Counted from the first letter of the stretch, positions 34,854 through 45,856 are shown. The stretch is DNA of 64,000 nucleotides from Pilatotrama ljubarskyi (GCA_022385805.1 MU277680.1:8693-72692); one strand, 5' to 3'. The notes: a model not told the origin generated them from the sequence alone. Translations and numbers: made by a program.

Positions 34854-37502
34854 ATGCCGGAGTATAGCGAGGTCCTCGCAAGTGTCCTCACCGTTCTGCG
34901 CTGGCTCCAGGCTATCCGCACAGCTCATTCCGATGCTGATCTTCCCATTCTATACCTCTGGACTGACGCTACGAAGAAGGAGAGTGACAAGGCCAAGCCT
35001 CGAACCTCGCGTGCCGCCCAGGGGCTGGTCTACCGCATGGATTCGTCGGCGTGCAGCAAGTTAATGCGTGGCTCCTCTGGTTCTCAACAGTACCTATGGC
35101 CCCGAGTGGACGGAGTCCCTCTCGACTCCATAGAGGGATTCACATTCAAGGGCATCGAAGCAACACCGCGTACCATTGTGCTCGACCTGGGGGTCATTTA
35201 CCTGCAGGTGGGTTTCCACCGAGGCTACATGCAATACGTCTGGCTTGCTCATGCACCCTGGGTAGTTGCGGCTCCACATTCACATGGTCAGTCAGGTCTA
35301 CACAAAGGCACAGTGGCACGACGAGATCGCGATGGTTGATGTGGATGTAAGTCACAACTTCTGGCCCTGTTGCAGTGTATACCGCCTGACATTCAGCCAC
35401 CTGGAGACCCGCAAATTCCGAGTTGGTCTCGGCCTCGAGATGGAAGAGTGGGTCATAGCATTCCTCACTGCTGACAACGTCTTCACAGTAAGCGATTGCC
35501 CTGCAATAACGTCGATCTATACTCTAATCCCTTGCCCCAGCCACACTGGGCACGCACCAAGGACGCATTGCCTGTCCACCATCCGGACGTGTACACGGAC
35601 TATTACCGCTTCCTCGAAGACGTGGCCGGACGTGTCCGGCAGCATCTACCTGAGCTTCGACCGACGGGACCCCCGTCTAGTGCGTCTGAGTCCGAGCCTG
35701 AGAAGAAGAAAAAGGAGAAGAAGAAGCCCAAGGTCGCGATGGAACATCTAGCCATTAATTGGGTACGCGACTCCGAGGGCATCGGAGGCGTAGGCGTGTA
35801 CATGAGCGAAGAAATCTTCTTCCTCGCAGGTGAGTGATGACTGCGCTTGAGTGTTGTTGCTAACGCTGACTTACAGTTTTCTTCAGGTCTCTCTGTCTTT
35901 CTGTCAGAAGAAGAGTTCTTCCGCTGCCCATCCCGTGTGGCCCGCTTCTGTGAAGCGTACTGGACGCTGGCAGAACGCGCTCACGCGGAGCTAAGGTGAG
36001 TGCTTCTCGTACAGTAGCCACCGTCTTCGAGGAATGTTGACGAGCGAGTGCTCAAACAGCACACTCTTGCAGCCTTGCTACGTGGGCTACGTCTTAGCTC
36101 CCACGAAGGAGCAGCGGTTGCGATACCGGGCATGGCTCAACGTACATGCCAAGATGCATGTTACCATGCCTGCCCGGATGAAGACGCTATGGGAGGACTA
36201 TTCTGTAAGCAACTCTGCTGGCTTGCTGTTAGTAGAGATCCCTTGAACTTACAAACACGTAGAACATCATAGCGCAGGCGTACGAGGACGGTAGCAGTGT
36301 TCGCCGCCTCCGAGATGCACGAAATATGTTGTATGACGTCTTCGAGCCTACCTATATCCGCTCTGCTCTAGAGAAACGTCTCAACCTGCGCCACCTGATT
36401 TTTGGTGAACCTCCACCCAACGGTCCCCTTGATCCGCTGACACAAGTGTATCAAGAAGCCGGTGAGTCCTCCGTGCTACAGCCCACCGACTGGCGTGACT
36501 CCACTGCAACCCAGGCAAATACGGTGCTGAAGCATGCCCAGGTCTCCTCCAGCGTCCTATGATGCCTACCAACCTGCGCCCTTCGTACTACGAACCAAAT
36601 CTCTTCCTCAACGCGGCCCAAATGCGCGATGTTCGACGCGTAAAGACAAATTTATTCCTATGCAGCGATGTCGTCTCCCAGAAGCCGCTCTGGACGATTC
36701 TCCCGCCATTCCCCGACCACTTTGTCTCCGATGACACGCAGTAATTCCTTGGTCTCCTTGCGTACCTTACACCAACAGCTGACGGTCCCTTACCTTTCGT
36801 AATCAGGCTGCTCCCGGAGGCGATCCATCCAGTGCGCCGTTACTTCTATGCAGCCTCTGAGAGTGAACGACGGACCGAAAGCTTCGAGTACATTGTCAAG
36901 CATACGAACAGTGTTGCCATTGGCCCCCTGGAGTACTGCGCCACCGGGCGGCGGCTGCACCGTGGAGGATGTGGCGCGCAGAACGTTATGTGAGTGCTTC
37001 CACTGGCGGCCGTCTCTGTAACCCATGTTCCGAGACGTTCATACTGTCCCGCAGTCTAGCGGTGTGCCGCGGGTCACCGATGATCCCAGAGTCCCTCTCC
37101 AACCGCTTGGAGGCTGGCATCCGACGGATCGCCGACGGTCGTCACAAGCCCGGGAAGCAAAAGAAAGCGCAGAACAAAGCGACCGGTCCAGGCGGTTGGG
37201 TATTGAAGGAAGGTCAACCGAAGCGTAAGCTAGCATGCTCGAAGAGGGAGCGCCGCTCGGAGACACCCACCGCAGACGTCGGCAGCCCTCTGCAAGACGT
37301 GTCATGCGAGACAAATGGGGATGTCCGCCCCAAGAAACGGAGACGTCGGGCTGATTTACAGGTCATCGAGGAGAGCCAGCAGATTCTAGTGCAAGACGTG
37401 TCATGCGAGACGAACGGGGATGTCCGCCCCAGGAAACGGAGACGTCGGGCTGGCTTACAGGTCATCGAGGACTCGGATAGCCAGCATATTCTGGTTATAT
37501 AG
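34854..37502 (+). CDS. Transposon-encoded protein of unknown function with duplicated basic tail, 714 aa
   Basis: Nine exons: 34854-35207, 35296-35487, 35541-35829, 35887-35995, 36060-36204, 36263-36461, 36515-36740, 36807-36989, 37055-37502; phases close. I do not recognise the family. No signal peptide or membrane helix. The N-terminal part (MPEYSEVLASVLTVLRWLQA; LYLWTDATKKESDK) looks globular, a Lys-rich linker (EPEKKKKEKKKPKV) lies near residue 220, and further blocks are FLSEEEFFRCPSRVARFCEA, PTYIRSALEKRLNLRHLIFG and NLFLNAAQMRDVRRVKTNLF. A Cys-containing segment (EYCATGRRLHRGGCGAQNV) near 565 could bind metal. The tail has two 33-residue copies of DVSCETNGDVRPKKRRRRA-LQVIE: basic nuclear-localisation clusters each followed by a short acidic-hydrophobic LQVIEE/LQVIED that resembles a SUMO-interacting motif (inference). 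An apparent 29-nt intron after 35346 was rejected because it breaks the frame. Confidence 0.82.
37293..37490 (+). repeat. In-frame 99-bp coding duplication
   Basis: CAAGACGTGTCATGCGAGAC starts at 37293 and again at 37392. The two 99-bp units differ at only a few bases and keep frame, giving two 33-residue protein repeats at the end of the 714-aa protein. Confidence 0.9.
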
Positions 37503-37536
37503 TGTTCTATGCTTATGTTCTATCGGCATACGTGTA

Positions 37537-38529
37537 TCATTCTGTGTATTTACGCTTCTCGGGAATCGACGGCCCATGTCGCACTCTCTTTGACCCATTA
37601 ATATCCCACGTCCCATTTTCCTCTTGGACAACCTTCAAGCGGTCAGGGCCACTGCGCTCATGTGTGCCTGCCTCAGGCTCCGACTGTTCGTCGTCTGCAT
37701 CAGAATCCAGGAAGCTGACAAGGTGACGAGCGGTGTCCTATGATAACGTCAGTATTAGTCCCGCAAGCATTCCATGTGCACACAATGATGCTTACATAGA
37801 AGTCCTGCGAGGAGAGATCCCGCAGCCGCTGTGAGTTGTTGGTTGCCGGTGTAGACTCCTTGATGGCGGGCACATCGACAGCTTGGACGGAGTGGGCCGA
37901 CGGCACTTGGGGGTGGCAGGATGAAGAGGGCGCGGCATGTGCGAGTCGGTTCTTGCGAGAGGGGCGCGCGCGACTTTCCGGGACGCTCGCACCTTCCCTC
38001 ACTACGCCAGTGCCTGAGCCTGCGAGACGGGAAAGTGATGTCGAGGACGGCCCGCCTTTTGGGTCGAGTGCTTGCCCCTTTGGCTGGGATGATGGCGGCG
38101 GTGGGGGGCGATTGAAAGACGAGCTCATGCTGACAGCAATGCCATGAATACGAGCACACGAGTCCAAAGAAAGACGTACAAAATAGCCTCGCGGTAGTGA
38201 GCCTTTTCCGTGAACAGTCTAGTAGTGGCAGTACACGGCGGTACTGGCGAGAAGTACTGTGGGGTACGTGACCCGGGCTCCGGCGTAAGTACCAACATCT
38301 GCAGAGATTTTCGGTGAGCCTCGTTCCACGTTTAACGTTCACAGTAGCGCCGAATGCTTACCAGCGACTTTCCCGGAGAGGGCAGCATGTCCGAATCCAA
38401 GAGGACACCCTGCGGGGAGCATCTCTGGGGATCGTAGGTTATGTTCACAACAGTGACATCGCCTGCAGAGACTTGTCGCTTGTTGAAGAATGGAGCTCCG
38501 TCGTAAAAGATGAACGAGTCTGGCGCCAT
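37537..38529 (-). CDS. Transposon-encoded protein of unknown function, 273 aa or longer
   Basis: Four exons: 38529-38362, 38298-38180, 38129-37796, 37737-37537; phases close. I do not recognise it. From the ATG at 38529 it reads MAPDSFIFYDGAPFFNKRQV, then VTVVNITYDPQRCSPQGVLL. The middle is Pro/Ser/Arg-rich and probably disordered (PPPPPSSQPKGQALDPKG). The C-terminal part has RHLVSFLDSDADDEQSEPEA and a basic end. A further upstream exon is possible, since the first exon's frame stays open upstream of the ATG and ATG codons occur near 38650. It converges with the 714-aa gene, whose stop is only 35 bp away, and is the last gene before the right terminus. Confidence 0.65.
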
Positions 38530-38927
38530 GATGATGTACGCGAGAGCGAGCAAGTGTGAAGAGGAAGTACTGCCTAAGCTTGGTGTTAACGTTAGCGTCG
38601 CTCAAGATCATCGACGTTTGCCGTAGCGCTTGGCCATGACTCTGCGTTGGCGAACATGAAAGATCCATTGTATGTTCCTGTCGCACTACAAGTGATTGGT
38701 ACAGGATCCAGCGTGTAGTCGCTATGCGGACATGTCAAGAATGCAGACTCGGGGCACGGAGGATGTGATGCAGATTCTCGCTGGGATCTGGAAAGGATAT
38801 ACTGCAGATCGTTATCATCTCCGGAGCCCAGGATCCGCGTGGAATCTGACCTGTCTCAACTCCGACGACTGCATCTCTCATCTCCGGATTCGCTGGAAGC
38901 ACGGTATCCCAGAGCATATCCGGCGCC
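38530..38927. repeat. Right subterminal region with short repeated motifs
   Basis: CCGG-centred motifs recur: ATCATCTCCGGAGC near 38815, CATCTCCGGATT at 38879 and TATCCGGCGCCGG at 38917. They match the motif class at the left end. Confidence 0.6.
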
Positions 38928-38951
38928 GGACATTTTGGCGGTTTTGCAGTG
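38928..38951 (-). repeat. Right terminal inverted repeat of CACTA element
   Basis: The minus strand reads CACTGCAAAACCGCCAAAAT then GTCC, identical to the left end over 20 bases. AAT follows at 38952-38954. Confidence 0.9.
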
Positions 38952-38954
38952 AAT
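38952..38954. repeat. Right 3-bp target-site duplication AAT
   Basis: Copy of the AAT at 26508-26510, directly outside the right terminal inverted repeat. Confidence 0.8.
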
Positions 38955-39444
38955 GCCGTAAGCCGCTACTCGACGCTTCCGAGACGCTACGGTCCTGACA
39001 CCACCACCACACCCCTGTCGCATGTCCGCGTCGCGCTCGCGGGGCCGAGGGCGGTCGGTCTTATGGACGATGGCAACATGATAGACAAGACGTGGGTGGG
39101 CATGATCTTATAAGTTTGATCGCACAAAGGCGCCTCCAGGACCGCCAGACAGCTCACTCCCAACTGCAAATCGGATTGCAGCAGCATACGGTAAACAATA
39201 AGTAATGGTACCGAATTCGAAAACGAAAGGACGCGTGCAAACGACTGGCGCAAGCTAACCGACTGACATGACGAAGGGGGAGGAGATTCGAGAGCGTGTT
39301 TGAGTCTTGCTGACTGCGCGCGCAGAAGAGCTTGTGCAGCGAGCGATGAGCAACGACGAATAGATCGTACAATCCAATAACAGCCTGATATGGTATCCGA
39401 TATCCACCACAAGCACCGTCCCCATTCCCGGCGGACGTGTGCGC
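38955..39444. other. Intergenic between transposon and noxA
   Basis: About 490 bp of 3' flank of noxA. No gene seen. Confidence 0.4.
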
Positions 39445-41600
39445 TCAGAAGTTCTCTGCAAGGGCAATGCAGATTCCAGTCAGCGATGACGAGCGTGACG
39501 ACAGAGATGATCCGGACAGACGCACCCTTGCCGAAGAAGAACTTGGTGCCCTTGGGCGAGGACCACTTGTTGCACTGGACGTGCAGCTGCTTCGAGAGGA
39601 CAGCGGGACCGCAGAAGAACTACACGTGGGGGACGCACGACAGTCAGCACACCGTTTCACATTGACACAAGCCGCCCCGGACCAGCGGCAGGCAAGGCAA
39701 GGATAAGTCAAGACAGGCACTCACCACACCGACATCGGTCTCCGGGTGCTTCTCCGCGATCGAGCTGAACACGCGGTCCCAGTTCGGGCGGCCAAAGTGC
39801 GTGGGCGCGCGCAGCGACGTGATGGCGTCCTTCTCGGCGCCGACGTCCTGGACGATGATGTTGTTCATGTCCTCCTCCTTGATCTTCGCGGTCAGGTAGA
39901 TGTTGATCTCGATCCGGTTCTGCGTGTCCTGCTCCTCGATCGCGTGCAGGAGCGAGTGGAACCACTCCGCCGAGCCGAAGTCGCGGATGACCCACGTGAA
40001 GTACACCTTGGAGAGGCGCGTCGGCTTGGACGAGTTGAAGTTGTTCATGCGGTACCAGATCGACTTCAGGATCGACGCGAACGGCGTCACACCGATACCG
40101 GCGCCGACGAGGAGGACGGTCTCGTAGTTCAGGAAGTCCTCAGACGCGGAGCCGAAGGGGCCGTCCACCATGACACGGGGGAGGACACGGTTGATCGGCG
40201 GGTTGGCGGCGGTACCGACGACCTTGCCACCGGCCTCGTCCTTCTCGCCCTTCTTCCTGTCAAAATCGCAACCGACGGCCTTGGCCAACGCGGACGTGAA
40301 GTCACCAACGACACGAATGTGCACGGAGATGTAATCCTCCTCAGGCGCGCTGTTGCCAGGTGAGCTATTGCTTGCAAGAGGGAAACCAAAGTCTGGCTTA
40401 CCTGGTGAGCGTGAAGGGGTGCCACTGGAAGTAGGAGATCTCAGGGCAGCAGATAAAAATGTACTGGCCAGCGCGGGTGGTCGTCTTCTCCTTCTTGATC
40501 TGGAGCTCCACGACGTTGGACGGGTGCTGAATGACCTTGGAGATGTAGGTGCGGTGGCGGGAGCGAACCTCACGAAGGATACGCTCGTAGATCCAGATCA
40601 CACCGCCAACGAGCCAGTAGCGCTACAAGCACTGTCAGTCATGATACCGGTTACGCGGGATGCCAGAGCTTACCCAGAAGACTCCGATAGTGTTGAAGGA
40701 GCAGTACGGAGGCCTGTCGGGCTGGATCATGCAGAACATGCCGTGGAGTTGCCAGTTGATGAAGAAGACAATGAAGAGGTGGTGCGAGTACCAGAACCAC
40801 TCGAAGCGGGCACGGCGGCGCTTCTCCATCGCGTACCAGACCATGATGCCGAGGGCGGCGGTCATGATCCAGCCGGTCACACCGGGGCCGGTTGCGAAGT
40901 TGGCCGCGAGGAAGGCGACGAAGCGTTGGCCGGCGGTCTTCGCGTCCTTGTCGGCGAACGCGAGCTCGGTGAAGTTGACCATGTGCGCGAGGATGTGAAT
41001 GACGGTGAAGACCACGATCGACCAGGCGACGGCCTTGTGGAAGGTGATGTTCTTGTCGAAGGGGATGAACGAGTTGAGCGGGGTCCGGCGGCAAAGGGAG
41101 ATGAAGTTGCGGCAGACGGGGAGCAGGATGAAAGCCACATCGACGTGCAGAACAAGGGCAGCAGTACGGGCAATCGCTGGCGTTATCGAGGTCAGAAGGA
41201 TAAGAAAGCACGAGAGCCACTGACACTCACGGAAGGTGACACCGAAGGTCTTACGGGCGGTGACGGAGTTGTCCTTGAGCTGGTAGTTCATGTAACCGAA
41301 GGCGATGACGAGGGCATGGAGGAAGATGAAGACGAAGAAGAACATGCGGCGTCCGCCCTCGTTGATCATCCAGTGCTTGTACCTCTCCATGAATGTCCTC
41401 GGGACGTAGGGGGCGACGGGGGCGGACGACGTGGTGTTCGTGCGCTGGAGGCCCTGGAGCCTGCGCCGCTCGGTCTTGTTGCGCTGGAGGTGGCTGGGCT
41501 GGGTGCCATTGATGACGATGTCGGGGTGCTGCTCGAGGGAGGGAATCTTGCCGTCCGAGAAATCCATGCTGGACTGTCGCCGTTTGTTGAAGGGCATCAT
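39445..41600 (-). CDS. noxA: NADPH oxidase NoxA, 607 aa
   Basis: Six exons: 41600-41231, 41176-40674, 40622-40402, 40349-39725, 39619-39526, 39455-39445; phases close, and the last exon is only 11 nt (ends KENF). NoxA moves electrons from cytosolic NADPH through FAD and two hemes to oxygen, making superoxide used in hyphal development. After a soluble N-terminus come about six membrane helices (FFFVFIFLHALVIAFGYM; SIVVFTVIHILAHMVNF; FEWFWYSHHLFIVFFINW) carrying the heme histidine pairs, then the FAD-binding HPFTLT motif, GPFGSASEDF, the NADPH-binding LVGAGIGVTPFASILKSIWY, and the C-terminal FFCGP and FFFGKENF typical of Nox enzymes. The N-terminus lacks EF-hands, as in NoxA/NoxB and unlike NoxC. 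An NoxB assignment is less likely because there is no N-terminal extension. Activation by NoxR and Rac is known for the family. Confidence 0.95.
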
Positions 41601-42355
41601 CTAGCGGTGGGTGTGTCGGCACGACGGGTGTCGCTGTCGGTCAGTCGGGACAAGAGCGAAGTCGACGTCCTGCGCAGAATGAGGGCCGGCCTGCAGCAAA
41701 GGACAGGAAGATGAAGAAAGAAAAGAAGAGGGAGCGGACGGGGAGGAGGTGGTGGTAGCGGAAGAGGCGTTATGTGACTGGCGGCGGCCCACGGCCAGGG
41801 CAACGGTGTGTGGACGGATTGGGACGGGCGACGGCCGGATTTATGTTGCTATGGAAAACAGCACACGTTATAAATTCGAACAGAGTGCTCCAGGCTCTCA
41901 AAACACTGCGCCGGTTCCAGGTTTATGCTCGCTCTCCCATCATCCCAGCCCATCCCTTCGCTACCGCCTCCGCACCACCCCAGCACCCACACCAGCCCTG
42001 CGACGCCCGCAAGCACGCCAGCCGCAGCACTCACGGCCTGCACATCTTGTCAGACAAGCCACCCAGGGCAGGGCGTATTTAGACACAACTCGCAGACACG
42101 GACGTCGCGTTGCGCGAAAAGGAGACGGCGATCATCGCGTTTCCTTCCCATCACAGCGTCCAGACGTGCCGAGTGGCAGCACTCGACCGCCGTCCGTTCG
42201 ACCTTTCCGCCGCCGTATCTTCAACGCCTCCTGCGCGCCAAGTGCAACAGCCATTCATCATTCATCTCTGAGATCATGATTCTAACGGTCAGCGCAGTCG
42301 TCCTCGACGTACAGCTTGTACAGTATCACGACAGCGACGCCCCGCAGACCGGACA
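41601..42355. promoter_or_regulatory. noxA upstream region
   Basis: About 750 bp between the noxA start and the 3' end of the GH28 gene. It must hold the noxA promoter and 5'UTR. C/A-rich stretches (CACCCCAGCACCCACACC near 41980) are visible but I identify no specific element. Confidence 0.4.
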
Positions 42356-44804
42356 TTACTCTGAGCTATCTGCCTCGCACGCTGTCCACGGAGTGCTTGT
42401 CAGTACACGGTGCCACGGCACGACAGAGTGACGGGCCAGCTCACCACCCGCAGGAAGCCCAGACGAGCTCGCGACGTTCACGCATCTGTACGCAGGCGTC
42501 TGATCCCGGGGCACCGCGACCCGAATCTCCTCGAATGAAACGTTCTCGCATGGTGCCGCAGAGCTGCACTCAAAGTCCACAACTGCCAGAGAGACGGAAC
42601 GTCATCAGTTCGCGTCCCGTCGCGCGGATGGAAGGATGAACTGAGGAGATCGCGACCAACTTGTGGCGTTCTGTGCAGTGCCCGACCAGTGCTCGAATGT
42701 AAGGTTCGCGAAGTGCAGTTTTGAAGGCGCGTCGCCCCTATTCAACGAACAATCAAAGTGGAAGATCAGCTCCGCCAGATGTGCGCATGCGCCGAGTACT
42801 GCATGCTCACGGATGCCCGAGATTCGTTTGGTACAGCTGGATGGGAGTCGTCACCTCGTCTAGCTTCACGTTGCGCACCACAACGCCAGAAACGCGGCCT
42901 GCCAGTGTCACGTCCAAGTCTCTTCTGAGTTCCGCATCCCCACAACCCTGTACGACACAAGTTACGTACCTCCGCCGGCTCCTCCTCCAGTAGGAGGGAA
43001 CCCGATCCTGGTGCCCGTCCACGACTTGAAGTACACCTTCCCGCAAATCAATCAACGCCCCGCCGCATCCACTGTCTATTTGAAACGAGCGACGTTACCC
43101 CATGCTCCATCAACGGTTGCACCTGAGGGTCGGGACGAATCAACTGCCGGGAACGAACATCAATGATAAAGATCGACCAGGTCCTTGCAGAGATGGGAGG
43201 TGTACCGTCAGGTCCTCGAGGACGACATTGCTAACATAGTCCGGCTGCATTAGGACTTGGTCAGTCTTCTGTGCGTTATGGTACCGCAGCTCATGGCCAC
43301 TCACGAGGTCGGCGTACTGTCCCAACGACCCAAACGCGACCCCAGTCCCGCCCGTGCACGTAATATTCTTCGCGAATATGTTCGTCGAGTTCTACACCTC
43401 CCCCATCGCCCAACGCCGAGCTCGTCAAAATCAACGCAATTGCCAATTCCAACAGGGAACGCGATCTCACCCCCTTAATCGCCAAGCAGTCGTCCCCAGA
43501 GGTGATCTGCGCGAGCGTGTACGCGCGCCCACAACCACAGCCCCGGTCAGCATACACTCCACACTCGCGCACTCTGCCCCCGGAAACGAGGCGTGGGAGC
43601 CTCGCCCCCAAGGGGGAACGGAGGGGACACGTACGTCGAAGTTGAGGAGGGTAACGTTCTCTGAACGGAAGGTGTCGATCCCTGGCGTGGGAGGACGCGT
43701 AAGTTCTCGAGTCCTCGATCGCTCGAACCGAGGAGCTCCCTTCCCGTCGAGCTCCTCAGTGCCTTGGAAGCTGGGAAAGCGAGGGCAAGAAGGAGCCTGG
43801 GAAGGAGCGGCTCACCATCCGTGTTCCACACGATGCTGGATGATTAAAGGTACAGTCAGCTCACGGAGGTCGTTATTTCGAGCGTGCACTGGAATGGACG
43901 AAGACGGCACCGAGCCTGACAACACTCAGCTCTCCACTGCCATCAGTAGTGTCCTCAGGCTCAGACACCTCGGTTTGGAAGAGCCGGCGACACGTCGCTC
44001 ACTCGCCCACTCATCACTCACTTCTGCCCAAAATACGTCTCGTCCGCGTTCGTCGCGTTGCAGCGCATCCCGTCATACAGCACGTCGCGCGAGTCCGCGA
44101 CCGCGTTGCACCAAAACGGCGGGGCTTCAATCCTGAAGTCTCTTACCGTCCCGCGCGTGACATTGGACAGCGTGAGCGCGACGGGCCGCCCGTCGCCGTC
44201 GAGGCGCGTCGCGTTGCCGTACCATGACCACCAGCGCTGGCCGTTCCCGACGATCCCGCCCGTGCGGTGCGCGTCGATGGTGAAGTCGTGCCCGGTGATG
44301 ACGAACCAGGAGGCTTGGCTCTGAATGAAGATGACGCGGTAGGTGTGCGCGGGGTCCATCCAGTACGGGAGGTCGAACACAAACTACGCCGGGAGCAGGG
44401 ACGTGTGTGAATGCGGATCGTAAACGATTCAAAAGGGAGGAGACAGACGTTGAGGAGGCCATGTAGCTCCACGCGGGAGTTCACTAAGTTCCACTGCATC
44501 TTTCTGCATCGCGAATCTATGAGCAGAAGCCCGACTGAGCATAGGAAGCTCCTTGCCTAGTGATGTTGTATTCTCCGGCTTCGAAAACGGTGGTTCCATG
44601 GTGTCCGCATTCGGTTATGGCCGCTTCAATCTGCATACATGCGCGCAGTCAGGCCGATACGGTCTGTAGCACTCCAGAAAGTACCGTACTCACCTGCGAT
44701 ACGTCACTTTTCCCATGTCCAAGAGGCTTCAGCGTGCAGGTCTTTGCAAGTGCCTGGGCTAAGAAGAGGCTGCTATATATCAGCGGTAAGAGAATCCAGC
44801 GCAT
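42356..44804 (-). CDS. Secreted glycoside hydrolase family 28 protein, about 454 aa
   Basis: Fourteen exons: 44804-44694, 44630-44557, 44503-44449, 44383-44022, 43835-43816, 43681-43635, 43506-43471, 43391-43305, 43268-43206, 43143-43123, 43036-42966, 42924-42811, 42737-42661, 42582-42356. GH28 enzymes hydrolyse pectin (polygalacturonan or rhamnogalacturonan) outside the cell. The start MRWILLPLIYSSLFLAQALA is a signal peptide. The beta-helix carries NIVWNTDGID (the NTD motif, Asp about 207) and SGDDCLAIKG (Asp pair about 228-229). Where polygalacturonases have GHG this protein has GGTGVAFGSLGQY, and RIK is replaced by YFK. Cys residues near the C-terminus are conserved. Exon 2 ends at a GC donor (AG|GCAAGG). 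Junctions around 43269-43304 (36 nt) and 42925-42965 (41 nt) are short and the C-terminus after GLPAG is uncertain, so a partly decayed gene is possible. Confidence 0.8.
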
Positions 44805-45856
44805 ATTGCCAGGCTCTCAGATGGCACGCAAGCCTTGCGCCCATCATCACCAGGTGCGGCCTCTTATACCAGCCATGGCGAGAAGCTATGTCATGGACGC
44901 TGCTCGCTGCCGTCATGGAGAGACATCCGAAGGTCAGAGGTGTACGGTCACGAGGGGGGCGGGCCGGTCCTGTACACTCGAAGGGTTGACGAGATGAATG
45001 ACCAGACGAGCGAGATCAGGAAGTTGTGTGGGCGAGATAGGGTGCATGACCATCTTCATTTGAAAACGGTGATAGCACGGACGCCGTACAGCCGTGGAGG
45101 CTTCGAAGCTCGGGGTGTGCATGAGCAACGAGCTATGTAGCCTCGGTTATTGTGTACGGAGATGAGTTATAGACGGGTTCGGGGGACTCACTATGCTTCC
45201 ATTAGTGTTAACTTGGCTTGTTGATGCGTCCTGGGTTTATGCACCATCCACACCAGCTCTACATTGTGGCAATAACTTTATGGCATCTCACATAGATGGC
45301 GGATGTTGTGTCTCCCCTGTCTTGCCTGCATGCTCGCGATACGTCTGTAGTGCTGAGAGTACTTTGTCAGAGTATAATATTACAATTCTCCTGTTCGGAG
45401 TCTAGCTACGCCGCATAGTGATGGGTGCAGACTAGCAAACATGGTCGCACACCGCAGAACAAGTTAGTAAGCGTTGTGCCACAGTTCTGACGAGCAGAAC
45501 CTGACGAACGAACTGCTCAGGATTGGTTCGGAGCGCCGGACCGGAGAGTCGGCGCCGAATGACGCTCGCCGTAAAGCTCTCTGAATCTCCGCCACTGGCC
45601 GTTCGCACAGCTGCCTGTGTTCCGACCTCGAACCCATCGTACACCATAGCGTCGAGACTGCTAGGGCGTTACCGGTGAGAATATCAGCGTGATTGGGTGC
45701 GTATATGCTTGTTATCGACCAAAGTGCCACACTGACGCATCATTATCTAGGAAGATAACGCCAGCGCGTGGTATTTCGGGCTCATTCTACCGCTCGTTCG
45801 TCCCACACAACTCATCGACCACCTCAGCGTCCAAGGACGCGTCGTCTTTGGTCAAA
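44805..45856. other. Divergent intergenic region
   Basis: About 1 kb between the GH28 gene (minus) and the ABC transporter (plus), holding both promoters. No gene or clear element seen. Confidence 0.4.

Larger units (their letters stand above)
26511..38951. mobile_element. CACTA-type (Plavaka/Tnp2-like) DNA transposon, 12,441 bp, four genes
   Basis: Seen directly: inverted termini CACTGCAAAACCGCCAAAAT at 26511 (plus) and 38951 (minus), 23 of the first 24 bases matching; AAT on both outer sides; subterminal copies of a (T)ATC(T)CCGG motif at both ends; and a transposase gene in the middle. Termini beginning CACTA/CACTG with 3-bp duplications are the hallmark of the CACTA superfamily. Gene order is coiled-coil protein (plus), transposase (minus), 714-aa protein (plus), 273-aa protein (minus), so the transposase and the 714-aa gene diverge from one shared promoter region and both gene pairs converge. 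No frameshift or stop was found in any of the four splice chains, so the copy looks young and possibly autonomous. Confidence 0.9.

Noticed and set aside
35347..35375. Apparent GTAAGT...TTGCAG intron of 29 nt in the 714-aa gene
   Set aside because: Too short for splicing and its removal breaks the frame; reading through keeps it open.
37214..37465. Minus-strand frame with two repeats
   Set aside because: It is the antisense of the duplicated tail of the 714-aa protein.
40353..41714. 453-codon plus-strand frame
   Set aside because: It lies antisense to noxA, whose exons have all Nox motifs. The frame is a shadow of high-GC codon use and has low-complexity Glu/Asp/Gly/Val content.
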